From: an uncultured Chlorobiaceae bacterium
GTDB taxonomy: Bacteria > Bacteroidota > Chlorobiia > Chlorobiales > Chlorobiaceae
DNA: 64,000 bases
Assembly: GCA_903820085.1 (NCBI GenBank)
Contig: CAIJGA010000002.1
Location: forward strand, 62,001 to 126,000
Reading direction: 5' to 3'
Each line of letters starts with the position of its first letter. The stretch's first letter is position 1. Position numbers and translations under genes: made by a program. The notes under the pieces are model-generated. The model searched no databases. It was not told the origin of the DNA and saw nothing but the letters and a program-made list of their open reading frames with translations. Shown here piece by piece: positions 30,382 through 38,888 of this stretch.

Positions 30382-31293
30382 ATGTCTATACTCATTGTCG
30401 GCTCTCTTGCCTTTGACGACATCGAAACCCCTTTTGGAAGTTCCCTCAACACCCTTGGCGGATCATCCACCTACATTGCCCTGTCGGCCAGCTATTTTAC
30501 CGACTCCATCCAGATGGTCGGCGTCGTCGGCTCCGATTTTGAGCAGAAACATTTCGATCTGCTTCACTCCAGAAACATCGACACCAAAGGCGTTCAGATG
30601 GTCGATGAAGGCAAAACCTTCCGCTGGGCAGGCCGCTATCACTACGACATGAACACCCGCGACACGCTCGACACCCAGCTAAACGTCTTTGCCGATTTCG
30701 ATCCCGTTGTTCCCCACCAGTACCGCAATGCCGAATTTGTCTGCCTCGGCAATATCGACCCGGAACTGCAGCTCAAGGTGCTCGACCAGATCAGCAAGCC
30801 AAAACTGGTCATCCTCGATACCATGAACTTCTGGATCGAAGGAAAACCCGAAGAGCTCAAAAAAACCCTGAAGCAGGTTGATATCTTCATCCTCAACGAC
30901 AGTGAAGCCCGACTGCTGAGCGGAGACCCGAACCTGGTCAAGTCAGCGAGAATTATCCGCCAGATGGGCCCGAAAACCCTGATTATCAAAAAAGGCGAAC
31001 ACGGCGCCCTGCTCTTTACCGAAACAGGCATCTTTGCCGCACCGGCCTTTCCGCTCGAATCCATTTATGACCCGACCGGCGCAGGCGACACCTTTGCCGG
31101 AGGCTTTCTCGGCCACCTTTCCCGTTGCGAAACCATCACCGATTCCGAACTCCGCCGGGCAGTGCTCTACGGCAGCGCCATGGCCAGCTTCTGTGTCGAA
31201 AAATTCGGCACCGAAAAAATAGCCGCGCTTGATCTCCTTGAAATTGAAGACCGCTTCCAGAGCTTCCGCGAGCTTTCAAGAATCGACGAATAA
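30382..31293 (+). CDS. PfkB/ribokinase-family carbohydrate kinase
   Basis: 303 residues. N-terminal GSLAFDDIETP and LGGSSTYIALSAS fit the sugar-binding part, and the C-terminal signature DPTGAGDTFAGGFLGHL carries the catalytic Asp and anion hole. Length and order are those of ribokinase-like kinases. It phosphorylates a sugar or nucleoside of unknown identity with ATP. It lies 61 bases after the GH13-like gene and 35 before a sodium symporter, so a small carbohydrate-related operon is plausible. Confidence 0.9.
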   Translation: MSILIVGSLAFDDIETPFGSSLNTLGGSSTYIALSASYFTDSIQMVGVVGSDFEQKHFDLLHSRNIDTKGVQMVDEGKTFRWAGRYHYDMNTRDTLDTQLNVFADFDPVVPHQYRNAEFVCLGNIDPELQLKVLDQISKPKLVILDTMNFWIEGKPEELKKTLKQVDIFILNDSEARLLSGDPNLVKSARIIRQMGPKTLIIKKGEHGALLFTETGIFAAPAFPLESIYDPTGAGDTFAGGFLGHLSRCETITDSELRRAVLYGSAMASFCVEKFGTEKIAALDLLEIEDRFQSFRELSRIDE

Positions 31294-31328
31294 GAGGGCA
31301 CAGGCAACAATAATTTCAAAAAAAAGAG

Positions 31329-33086
31329 ATGGAACAGCTCAACCTCCTTGATTACAGTTTCATCGTCGGCTATCTCGTGCTGACGCTGGTTATCGGCCTG
31401 TGGTTCTCAAAAAGAGCCTCGGAAAATGTCGGCGAATTTTTTCTTTCCGGACGCCAGCTCCCCTGGTGGATAGCCGGTACCGGCATGGTTGCCACAACCT
31501 TCGCTGCCGACACTCCGCTTGCCGTTGCAGGATTTGTAGCCAAAAACGGTATTGCCGGCAACTGGGTCTGGTGGACCTTTGTTTCCGGCGGCATGCTGAC
31601 GGTTTTCTTTTTTGCCCGTCTCTGGCGGAGAGCCGAAATCCTGACCGACCTTGAGTTCATCGAGCTGCGCTACAGCGGCCCGGCAGCCCGCTTCCTGCGC
31701 GGATTCAAGGCAATCTATTTCGGCCTCTTCATCAACGCCGTCATTATCGGCTGGGTCAACCTCGCCATGTACAAGATCATCCGCATCATGGTGCCGGAGC
31801 TCAACCCCGAACTGGCAATTGTCATCCTCGTTCTGCTCACCACCTTCTATTCCGGACTTTCCGGACTCTGGGGCGTCTCCATTACCGATGCCGTGCAGTT
31901 TGTCATTGCCATGACCGGCTGCATCATTCTTGCCGTCCTCGCGGTTCAATCCCCCGCTGTCGTCTCTGCAGGAGGCCTCACCAAAGCCCTGCCGGCCTGG
32001 ATGTTCGACTTCTTCCCAACCTTCACCTCATCAGGAAAAAGCATCACGGGAGCAGTCGCCCTTCCCTTCATCTCCTTTGCCGCCATGGCCTTTGTCCAGT
32101 GGTGGTCATCCTGGTACCCCGGCTCAGAACCCGGCGGCGGCGGCTATATCGCCCAGCGCATGATGAGCGCCAAAAACGAAAAACACTCGCTCCTTGCCAC
32201 CCTCTGGTTTACCGTTGCCCATTACTGCCTGCGGCCATGGCCATGGATCATTGTAGGCCTTGTCAGCCTTGTCATGTTTCCCGACCTGCCGATGAACCAG
32301 AAAGAGGACGGCTTCGTCTACGTCATGAAAGCGGTACTCCCTCCAGGAATGAAAGGGCTGCTGATTGCCGCCTTCCTTGCCGCCTACATGTCGACCCTCT
32401 CAACCCACCTGAACTGGGGAACGAGCTACCTGATCAACGACTTCTACCGGCGCTTCCTGAAAATTGGCGCCAATGAAAAGCACTATGTCACGGTATCAAA
32501 AATCACCACCGCCCTGACAGCCCTTTTTGCCCTCTACATCACCTTCTTTGTGCTCGACACCATCACCGGAGCATGGGAGTTCATCATCCAGTGCGGTGCA
32601 GGCACCGGCTTTGTCCTCATTCTCCGCTGGTTCTGGTGGAGACTCAATGCCTGGTCCGAAATAACCTCCATGGTGGCGCCCTTCATCGCCTTCACCTTTT
32701 TGCAGCTCTTCACTGCCATAACCTTTCCCTTCTCGATTTTCATCATCGTTGCCTTTACCATCACCGCAACCCTGATCGTCACCTTCCTGACGCCCCCAAC
32801 CGAAACCGCCCAGCTGGAGACCTTCTACAGAACAACACGGGTCGGCGGAGTACTCTGGAAAAAAATCTCGAAAAACCTGCCCGAGGTCGAATCCGACACC
32901 GGCTTTGTCATGCTCTTTGTTGACTGGGCGCTCGGCATAATCATGATCTACACCATCCTTTTCGGCACCGGAAAATTCATCTTCGGCGATGTTTTTCAGG
33001 GATCACTCTATCTTAGTGCAGGAATCATTGCCGGCGCACTCATCTATGCAGACCTGAATCGCAGGGGCTGGAACAATCTGAACTGA
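31329..33086 (+). CDS. Sodium:solute symporter (SSS family)
   Basis: 585 residues, about 13-14 hydrophobic segments. SSS hallmarks are visible: EFFLSGRQLPWWIAGTGM in the first loop, FAADTPLAVAGFVAKNG, LEFIELRYSGPAARFLRGF, and AYMSTLSTHLNWGTSYL for the Na+ site in helix 8. It imports an unidentified organic solute using the sodium gradient. The C-terminal extension (from about 470) holds extra membrane helices, common in subfamily members. The stop overlaps the ribosome site (GAGG) of the maf gene, suggesting coupling. Confidence 0.88.
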   Translation: MEQLNLLDYSFIVGYLVLTLVIGLWFSKRASENVGEFFLSGRQLPWWIAGTGMVATTFAADTPLAVAGFVAKNGIAGNWVWWTFVSGGMLTVFFFARLWRRAEILTDLEFIELRYSGPAARFLRGFKAIYFGLFINAVIIGWVNLAMYKIIRIMVPELNPELAIVILVLLTTFYSGLSGLWGVSITDAVQFVIAMTGCIILAVLAVQSPAVVSAGGLTKALPAWMFDFFPTFTSSGKSITGAVALPFISFAAMAFVQWWSSWYPGSEPGGGGYIAQRMMSAKNEKHSLLATLWFTVAHYCLRPWPWIIVGLVSLVMFPDLPMNQKEDGFVYVMKAVLPPGMKGLLIAAFLAAYMSTLSTHLNWGTSYLINDFYRRFLKIGANEKHYVTVSKITTALTALFALYITFFVLDTITGAWEFIIQCGAGTGFVLILRWFWWRLNAWSEITSMVAPFIAFTFLQLFTAITFPFSIFIIVAFTITATLIVTFLTPPTETAQLETFYRTTRVGGVLWKKISKNLPEVESDTGFVMLFVDWALGIIMIYTILFGTGKFIFGDVFQGSLYLSAGIIAGALIYADLNRRGWNNLN

Positions 33087-33099
33087 GGTATTGTCTCTC

Positions 33100-33678
33100 A
33101 TGGCTAAACCAGCCCTTATTCTTGCATCGCAATCACCAAGACGGCGCGATATTCTCTCGCTGATGCTCATCCCCTTCGAAACCATGGCGGTCGAGACTCC
33201 CGAAACACTCGACCCCGCCAGCTCAATCGAAGACAATGTCACCAAAATTGCCTATGAAAAAGCCGAGGCAGCAGCAGCACTGCTGCCGAAACAAGGAGGC
33301 AGCACCATCATTCTCGCTGCCGACACCGTCGTCACAAAAGGAAACCGCATGTTCGGGAAACCTGCAGGATTCGATGAGGCATTCGACATGCTCAAAAGCC
33401 TCCAGAACCGCTCACACCGGGTCTATACCGGCTTTGTACTCCGTTGCGGCGACAAAACCCACACCGAATGCGTAGCCACTACCGTAGAGTTTGATCCCAT
33501 GACCGACAATGAAATCAAGCGCTATATCCTTTCCGAAAAACCGTACGACAAAGCCGGAGCATACGGCATCCAGGATCCCCTGATGGCCTGCCACGTCAAG
33601 CGGATTGAGGGATGCTACTACAACGTTATGGGACTCCCCCTTTCAAGGGTCTGCAAGGCGATGAAAACTTTTTTATGA
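33100..33678 (+). CDS. maf: Maf-family nucleoside triphosphate pyrophosphatase
   Basis: 192 residues from ATG 33100. LASQSPRRRDIL gives the phosphate-binding start, ILAADTVV the catalytic Asp and KAGAYGIQDP the conserved end motif. Maf proteins hydrolyse non-canonical or methylated NTPs (dTTP/UTP or m7GTP types), preventing their incorporation. GAGG overlapping the stop of the symporter gene is its ribosome site. Its 3' end overlaps, in antisense, the remnant of a radical SAM gene. Confidence 0.93.
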   Translation: MAKPALILASQSPRRRDILSLMLIPFETMAVETPETLDPASSIEDNVTKIAYEKAEAAAALLPKQGGSTIILAADTVVTKGNRMFGKPAGFDEAFDMLKSLQNRSHRVYTGFVLRCGDKTHTECVATTVEFDPMTDNEIKRYILSEKPYDKAGAYGIQDPLMACHVKRIEGCYYNVMGLPLSRVCKAMKTFL

Positions 33679-33910
33679 ATAACGAATCAATGTAGGCTTC
33701 GAGATAGGCAATAAGGTTATCCTTGTAGGGTGAGCAGAATTCCAGACCCTCTTCACCGAGCTGTTTTGCCCGCAACCGCTTGTTGGCGCATCCCCTCCGC
33801 AGATGGGCAGTACCTTACACTCCAGACAGTCCGGATCACGGTAGGCATCGGTTCCGATGGAATACTCTGCCCGGTTATTAAAACAGTAGCCAAAGAATAA
33901 GCTCTTAACC
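33626..33910 (-). pseudogene. Remnant of a radical SAM/SPASM peptide maturase (3' end, frameshifted)
   Basis: On the minus strand the translation NNRAEYSIGTDAYRDPDC, LECKVLPICGG matches the Cys-rich C-terminal cluster of SPASM-domain radical SAM proteins. After ICGG the frame shifts by one base, and the continuation CANKRLRAKQLGEEG, LEFCSPYKDN, LIAYLEAYIDSL is exactly what such a domain should read. The upstream radical SAM core (CxxxCxxC) is absent. It ends by overlapping maf. Because the next genes form an NHLM-type RiPP export operon, this is probably what is left of a cognate or neighbouring maturase. Confidence 0.75.
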
Positions 33911-34004
33911 AAAAAAAAATTAAAGGCTATATTATAGATCTTACGTTTCACAATCTTAGTATTTACTTTCTGCAGACGCCCGAACATTCGATGAATCGTT
34001 TTCC

Positions 34005-35126
34005 ATGGCCCTTGAATTCAGAAAAGAAGCTCTAAAAAAGCTCAAATCGCCTGACGACCTTGACCGGTTGATGCCGGTGACCGACTCTCGAGGATGGATT
34101 GCCTTGCTTGCAGGAGGTGTCCTGATTGCGGCCGTAATCATATGGGGCTTTTTTGGCAAAATACCCGTCACCATTCCCGGAGAGGGGGTTACCATGGTGA
34201 CAGGATCCATCGATGCTCTTTTTTTGCGAACAAACGGCGTACTCCGGCAGTTTACCGTAAAGGGTGGTGATGTTGTCCAAAAAGGTCAGCTTATCGCCGT
34301 TGTTGAACAGCCTGAACTCAAAGAATCTGTCGAAACTGCCCGTTCCGAATCGGAATTTCTGGGTCAGCATCAACAGGAGAGAAAGGCATTTCTTCAGCAA
34401 ACCATCCAGTCACTGACCGAAAGAGTTGATCGCCTCAATGGACTCTTCAGGGAAGGGCTTGTAGAAAAAGCACTTGTCACCAGTGCAGGGCAGGATTTGA
34501 TGACTGCAAAAAACGAATTGTACAGCGTTGAAGAAAAAAATGCCGCTACCGAACGCCACTATAACGCAACACAAAACAATTACAAGTGGCAGACTATTCT
34601 GGTTGCCCCTTACACGGGAAAGGTAACTGAGATACAATTTAACAATGGTGATTTTGTAAGTGCCGGCAAGTATTTGCTGTTGCTGGAAAAGACAGATGCC
34701 AGCGGCAAGACTCCGGATGGCCTTCTTTTGTATATGTATGTCTCTGCAGATAACGCCAAGAATGCAAAAAAAGGCATGACCGTGTTCGTCTCGCCGTCAA
34801 CGGTTGCACCCGAAGAGTATGGGCATATTATCGGTGAAGTAACCTATGTCAGCGAGTACCCGGAAACCTCTGCTTCTATCGAAAACGATATCAATGAATC
34901 TCTGGCACGGAAATTTACAGCCTCAGGGCCGGTTTATAAAGTTATCATCAGGCTTGGTCGTGATGCATCATCATTCAGCGGGTATCGCTGGACCTCAGGC
35001 AAAGGTCCCCGGGTTAACATTACGTCAGGAACAATCTGTACCGGGCAGATTAGCGTCGAAGAACAAAGACCGCTCGATCTTGTCATCCCGGTGTTCAAGA
35101 AATATGTTCTCGGTGAGGTTCGCTGA
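34005..35126 (+). CDS. NHLM-type secretion protein (HlyD-like periplasmic adaptor)
   Basis: 373 residues. The start FRKEALKKLKSPDDLDRLM, followed by VTDSRGWIALLAGGV and a single membrane anchor (about 31-52) ending WGFFGKIP, is characteristic of the adaptor of NHLM bacteriocin-type secretion systems. A lipoyl/biotinyl half-motif (VKGGDVVQKGQLIAVVEQPE), a coiled coil (about 105-175) and the second half (APYTGKVTEIQFNNGDFVSAG) follow. It should bridge the inner-membrane ABC exporter and the outer-membrane channel encoded next. ATG 34005; stop TGA is one base before the next ATG. Confidence 0.87.
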   Translation: MALEFRKEALKKLKSPDDLDRLMPVTDSRGWIALLAGGVLIAAVIIWGFFGKIPVTIPGEGVTMVTGSIDALFLRTNGVLRQFTVKGGDVVQKGQLIAVVEQPELKESVETARSESEFLGQHQQERKAFLQQTIQSLTERVDRLNGLFREGLVEKALVTSAGQDLMTAKNELYSVEEKNAATERHYNATQNNYKWQTILVAPYTGKVTEIQFNNGDFVSAGKYLLLLEKTDASGKTPDGLLLYMYVSADNAKNAKKGMTVFVSPSTVAPEEYGHIIGEVTYVSEYPETSASIENDINESLARKFTASGPVYKVIIRLGRDASSFSGYRWTSGKGPRVNITSGTICTGQISVEEQRPLDLVIPVFKKYVLGEVR

Positions 35127-35127
35127 A

Positions 35128-36693
35128 ATGGCAAACCGTAATCGCCGGAACCGGCAGCTGTCACTCTTCCGGTCTCTGTCAAGAAAGGTCGCTGCCGCTG
35201 CATTTCTCGCTGTTGCCGTTATGGTATTTCAGCCTGAACCTCTTTCAGCCACGCTCTCCCTGCTTGACGCTGTAAGAACTGCGCTCGATCATGCTCCCGG
35301 TGTGCAATTGGAAAAACAAAACCTGAGGATTTCAGAAAGTGATCTGCTGCTGGCACGCTCGGCGTTTGACCGCAAGGTATCGCTCTCTCTTGGCTACCAA
35401 AAGGATGCCGGTTCCTTGATTTCTGATTCAGGGCTTCAAACGGTGAGCACCACACTCATCTCCAGCACTCTTTTGCCCTTCGGCTTGTCCGTCAGCCCTG
35501 AGGCCTCGGTTTCAGGCTATACACCCGCAGGTTCAGTCTCGAACAGCGAGGCGTCCGTTGGCATCACCTTTACCCTTCCGCTTATGGAAGGACTGGGAAA
35601 CAACGAATCCCGGATGAACCTGACGGCTTCAAAAAAGCGCTATCTGGCCGAAAGCCTTCTCTTGCAGCATACCGCCAGCCTGACGGTTTATTCGGCAGCT
35701 GACGCATACTGGAATTATGTCTATGCCTACCGGACACTCCGGCTCGACCATCAGCTCAGCCGTATGGCCGAAGAAAGTTACAGGGCCACAAAGTCGCTTG
35801 CCGGCGCAGGAGAGGTTGCCATGATCAGGGCCGATCATGCCGAGGCATACCTGCAACTGGCGGAAGCTGCCGAAGTCAGTGACGCCCATTCGCTTCGCGA
35901 GGCATGGAATGCCCTTTTGCTTTCAATGGGCACTTCCACTCCGGGACGTGAAGAGCCGGAAGAACCGCTTGATTCTTTTCCGCTTCCAAACGCGGAACTC
36001 TCTTTGCTCAGTCAACTGAAAGGGGTGAAAGCGCAGGCCCTTGCATCCCGCGCCGATCTTCAGGCACTTCGCTTGCAGGGAGATGCTGCAAACGATCTCG
36101 TTATGGGAAGTCGCAACAGACTGAAGCCCAGGATTGATCTTGATTTATGGGCCGGATACAATGGTTACCAGAGCGGAACAGGCATCGATGACTACCTTGC
36201 CTCACTGGCCAGTCATACCAGGGGCGTTAATGTCTCCGCAACACTGCGTTACGCATTCGATTATGGCAACCATAGCGATCGGTCGGCATTTATTCGCAGC
36301 AGTGCATTCCATGAAACAGCCTTGATCAACCTCCAGACGCTTGAGCGGACCATCGAGAGCGAGGTGAGTCTTGCTGTCGAATCAGTTAAAAGCAACGCAG
36401 CAAAATGGCATCTCTGCATGAAAAGCGCTGAAACATATCGGCGTCTTAATGCAGCAGAACTCAAAAAATACAGGATGGGCATGTCTGACCTTTTCAAGGT
36501 ACAAAACGTCAGCACCGACCTTTCCCTTGCCGAAAAGCAACTGCTGGCCGCCGAAAAAGACTACGCATCATCACTGCTTAAACTCCGCTATGAGGTCGCT
36601 TCACTGATAGAGATGCAGGATGGCTGTTTTCGTGTTGAACGGCAAAATCTTCTTACCGTGCCGGCACTCATAAACCCTTCCGCGAACCAATGA
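35128..36693 (+). CDS. TolC-family outer membrane efflux protein
   Basis: 521 residues from ATG 35128, one base after the adaptor stop. A basic N-terminus and hydrophobic stretch (KVAAAAFLAVAVMVF) with cleavage around LSA form a signal peptide. The mature part shows TolC repeats: LSLLDAVRTALDHAPGVQLEKQNL, then a second half with LKSRADLQALRLQG-like SRADLQALRLQGDAAND and a long C-terminal helix LFKVQNVSTDLSLAEKQLL. A longer reading from 34846 overlaps the adaptor gene and lacks a signal peptide, so is rejected. It supplies the outer-membrane exit of the exporter. It overlaps the next gene by 4 bases. Confidence 0.85.
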   Translation: MANRNRRNRQLSLFRSLSRKVAAAAFLAVAVMVFQPEPLSATLSLLDAVRTALDHAPGVQLEKQNLRISESDLLLARSAFDRKVSLSLGYQKDAGSLISDSGLQTVSTTLISSTLLPFGLSVSPEASVSGYTPAGSVSNSEASVGITFTLPLMEGLGNNESRMNLTASKKRYLAESLLLQHTASLTVYSAADAYWNYVYAYRTLRLDHQLSRMAEESYRATKSLAGAGEVAMIRADHAEAYLQLAEAAEVSDAHSLREAWNALLLSMGTSTPGREEPEEPLDSFPLPNAELSLLSQLKGVKAQALASRADLQALRLQGDAANDLVMGSRNRLKPRIDLDLWAGYNGYQSGTGIDDYLASLASHTRGVNVSATLRYAFDYGNHSDRSAFIRSSAFHETALINLQTLERTIESEVSLAVESVKSNAAKWHLCMKSAETYRRLNAAELKKYRMGMSDLFKVQNVSTDLSLAEKQLLAAEKDYASSLLKLRYEVASLIEMQDGCFRVERQNLLTVPALINPSANQ

Positions 36694-38870
36694 GACAGCA
36701 ACAGGAAAAGCTTCCCTGGAAAGAACGGAGGGTAAAAACCCCGACCGTACTGCAAATGGAAGCGGTAGAATGCGGAGCGGCATCGCTTGCCATGATTCTT
36801 GCCTACTTTGGCCGCTATGAACCTCTTGAAAAACTCCGCGAATCCTGCGGGGTATCGCGAGACGGCAGCAAGGCAAGCAGCCTGATAAAAGCGGCCCGCA
36901 CCTACGGCCTTGACGCCAAAGGATTTCGCTTTGAGCCTGTTGGGATCCACGAAAAGAAGCTTCCACTGATTCTTTTCTGGAATCTCTATCACTTTGTGGT
37001 GCTCGAAGGCTACAAAGACAACATGTACTATATCAACGATCCCGCCTCGGGCCCCCGCAAGGTAACCAGAGAGGAATTCAATGACTCCTTTTCAGGTGTC
37101 GCCTTAACCTTTTCCCCTACCGCCGACTTCCGAACTGGCGGAAAGCCCTTCAGCTTGCTGGATGGTCTCAAAAAAAGAATGACCGGCCTTGAACAGGCGC
37201 TGGTCTATATCCTCTTGGTCAGCCTGCTGCTCGTGATTCCCGGACTGGTGGTACCCTCATTCTTGCGCATTTTTATTGACTATGTTCTTGTCAAAGGGAT
37301 GAGCGGATGGCTGCAGCCCCTGCTTATCGGCATGCTGTTGACCGCTCTGCTGCAGGGCGCCCTTGCATGGCTCCAGCAGCACTACCTGCTCAAGGCCGAA
37401 ACCAAGCTTGCCCTGACCTCATCAACCAGGTTTTTCAACCATGTTTTTGCCCTCCCGATACGATTTTTCACGATGCGTCAGGCTGGCGAAATTGCCAACC
37501 GCGTCCAGTTGAACGACAAGGTCGCCACCCTTGTTGCCGGCGATCTTTCATCCAACGGACTCAATATCCTGCTTATCTGCTTTTATGCTTTTATGATGTT
37601 CCGTTACGATGTTGTGCTGACCATTGCAGCCATCATTATTGCATCCATGAACGGCATTGCCCTCTCCCTTGTCTCCCGGCACCGTATTGTCCTTAACCAG
37701 AAGTTCCTGCAGGATAACGGAAAGCTGCTCGGCACCACCTTTTACGGCATCAAGACCATTGAGAGCATCAAGGCAACAGGATCAGAGCAGGACTTCTTTT
37801 CCCGCTGGTCAGGCCTCTTTGCCAACATGGTTGCCGGACGGCAGACGCTTGAGGTCTCAACCGTTTTTCTTCTTGCCATACCCCCTTTTCTTCAAACAGC
37901 AGGAAACATAGCCATTCTTTCGGCAGGTGCTCTTCGGGTGATGGATGGAGAGCTCACCATGGGTATGCTGATTGCCTTCCAAAGCCTTCTGTTTTCTTTT
38001 CTGGCACCCGTCAACCAGATGGTGACGCTTGGCCAGAAGCTTCAGGAAGCCGAAGGGGACATGCAGCGGCTCGATGATGTCATGGAAAACGAAGCCTCGC
38101 TCGCTGATGAGGACGATACCGGTACCAGTTCGGGCGGTATCCGGGAAAAGCTTGACGGATTTGTAGAGCTGAAAAATGTGACCTTCGGCTACAATATCCT
38201 TGAGCCTCCGCTCATTGCTGATTTTTCGCTCAAGCTTGCCCCCGGTTCAAGGGTAGCACTGGTTGGCGGATCAGGCTCAGGCAAATCAACGATTGCCAAA
38301 CTTGTCGCCGGCCTGTATGAGCCCTGGAGCGGTGAGGTACTGTTTGACGGCAGGCCAAGACGCGAAACCCCCCGAAGGGCACTCATCAACTCTCTTGGCA
38401 TGGTCGACCAGGATATTACTCTTTTTGAAGGAACCATTGCCGAAAATATCGCCATGTGGGACAGCACCATTCCCCAGCATGAAATAGCCCGTGCCGCCGG
38501 GGATGCTGCTATCCATGATGTTATAGCAGCCCGTACCGGAGGCTATCAGGGAGTGCTGGCTGAGGGCGGCAGCAATTTCAGCGGCGGCCAGTGCCAAAGG
38601 ATTGAGATTGCCCGTGCCCTTGCCATCGATCCGTCAATCCTGGTGCTTGACGAGGCAACAAGCGCACTCGACCCTGCAACAGAAAAGGTGATCGACGGCA
38701 ATATCCGCCGCAGGGGTTGCACCTCTCTTATTGTCGCTCACCGGTTAAGTACCATCCGTGACTGCGACGAGATCATTGTTCTTGAATATGGCCGGGTCAA
38801 AGAACGGGGGACGCATGCTTCGCTGATGGAAAAAGACGGTGCTTATGCCGGTCTGATCAAGACAGGATAG
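36690..38870 (+). CDS. NHLM-type peptidase/permease/ATP-binding exporter (C39 peptidase ABC)
   Basis: 726 residues. The N-terminal C39 bacteriocin-processing peptidase has an intact triad: Cys28 in EAVECGAAS, His101 in LYHFVVLEG and Asp117 in INDPAS. It cleaves leader peptides after double-Gly type sites. A six-helix permease follows (about 165-440), then the ATPase with Walker A GGSGSGKST (about 527), signature FSGGQCQRIEIA, and Walker B ILVLDEATSALD. Domain order and the RRVKTPTVLQMEAVECGA opening match the NHLM ABC1 type. Its ATG overlaps the preceding stop (ATGA), showing translational coupling. Confidence 0.9.
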   Translation: MRQQQEKLPWKERRVKTPTVLQMEAVECGAASLAMILAYFGRYEPLEKLRESCGVSRDGSKASSLIKAARTYGLDAKGFRFEPVGIHEKKLPLILFWNLYHFVVLEGYKDNMYYINDPASGPRKVTREEFNDSFSGVALTFSPTADFRTGGKPFSLLDGLKKRMTGLEQALVYILLVSLLLVIPGLVVPSFLRIFIDYVLVKGMSGWLQPLLIGMLLTALLQGALAWLQQHYLLKAETKLALTSSTRFFNHVFALPIRFFTMRQAGEIANRVQLNDKVATLVAGDLSSNGLNILLICFYAFMMFRYDVVLTIAAIIIASMNGIALSLVSRHRIVLNQKFLQDNGKLLGTTFYGIKTIESIKATGSEQDFFSRWSGLFANMVAGRQTLEVSTVFLLAIPPFLQTAGNIAILSAGALRVMDGELTMGMLIAFQSLLFSFLAPVNQMVTLGQKLQEAEGDMQRLDDVMENEASLADEDDTGTSSGGIREKLDGFVELKNVTFGYNILEPPLIADFSLKLAPGSRVALVGGSGSGKSTIAKLVAGLYEPWSGEVLFDGRPRRETPRRALINSLGMVDQDITLFEGTIAENIAMWDSTIPQHEIARAAGDAAIHDVIAARTGGYQGVLAEGGSNFSGGQCQRIEIARALAIDPSILVLDEATSALDPATEKVIDGNIRRRGCTSLIVAHRLSTIRDCDEIIVLEYGRVKERGTHASLMEKDGAYAGLIKTG

Positions 38871-38888
38871 TCCAAACCTAAGTCCCTC

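Noticed and set aside
31407-31949. 180-residue minus-strand frame opposite the symporter
   Set aside because: Shadow of the SSS transporter gene, with no start signal or known motif.
33673-33987. Reading the SPASM remnant as an intact small protein with Cys residues, possibly a RiPP precursor
   Set aside because: It has no ribosome site, the frame leaves the conserved domain at ICGG, and the other frame continues the SPASM pattern, so it is a damaged gene end.
34846-35127. Longer start for the TolC-like gene
   Set aside because: It would overlap the adaptor gene by 280 bases and bury the signal peptide in the middle of the protein.
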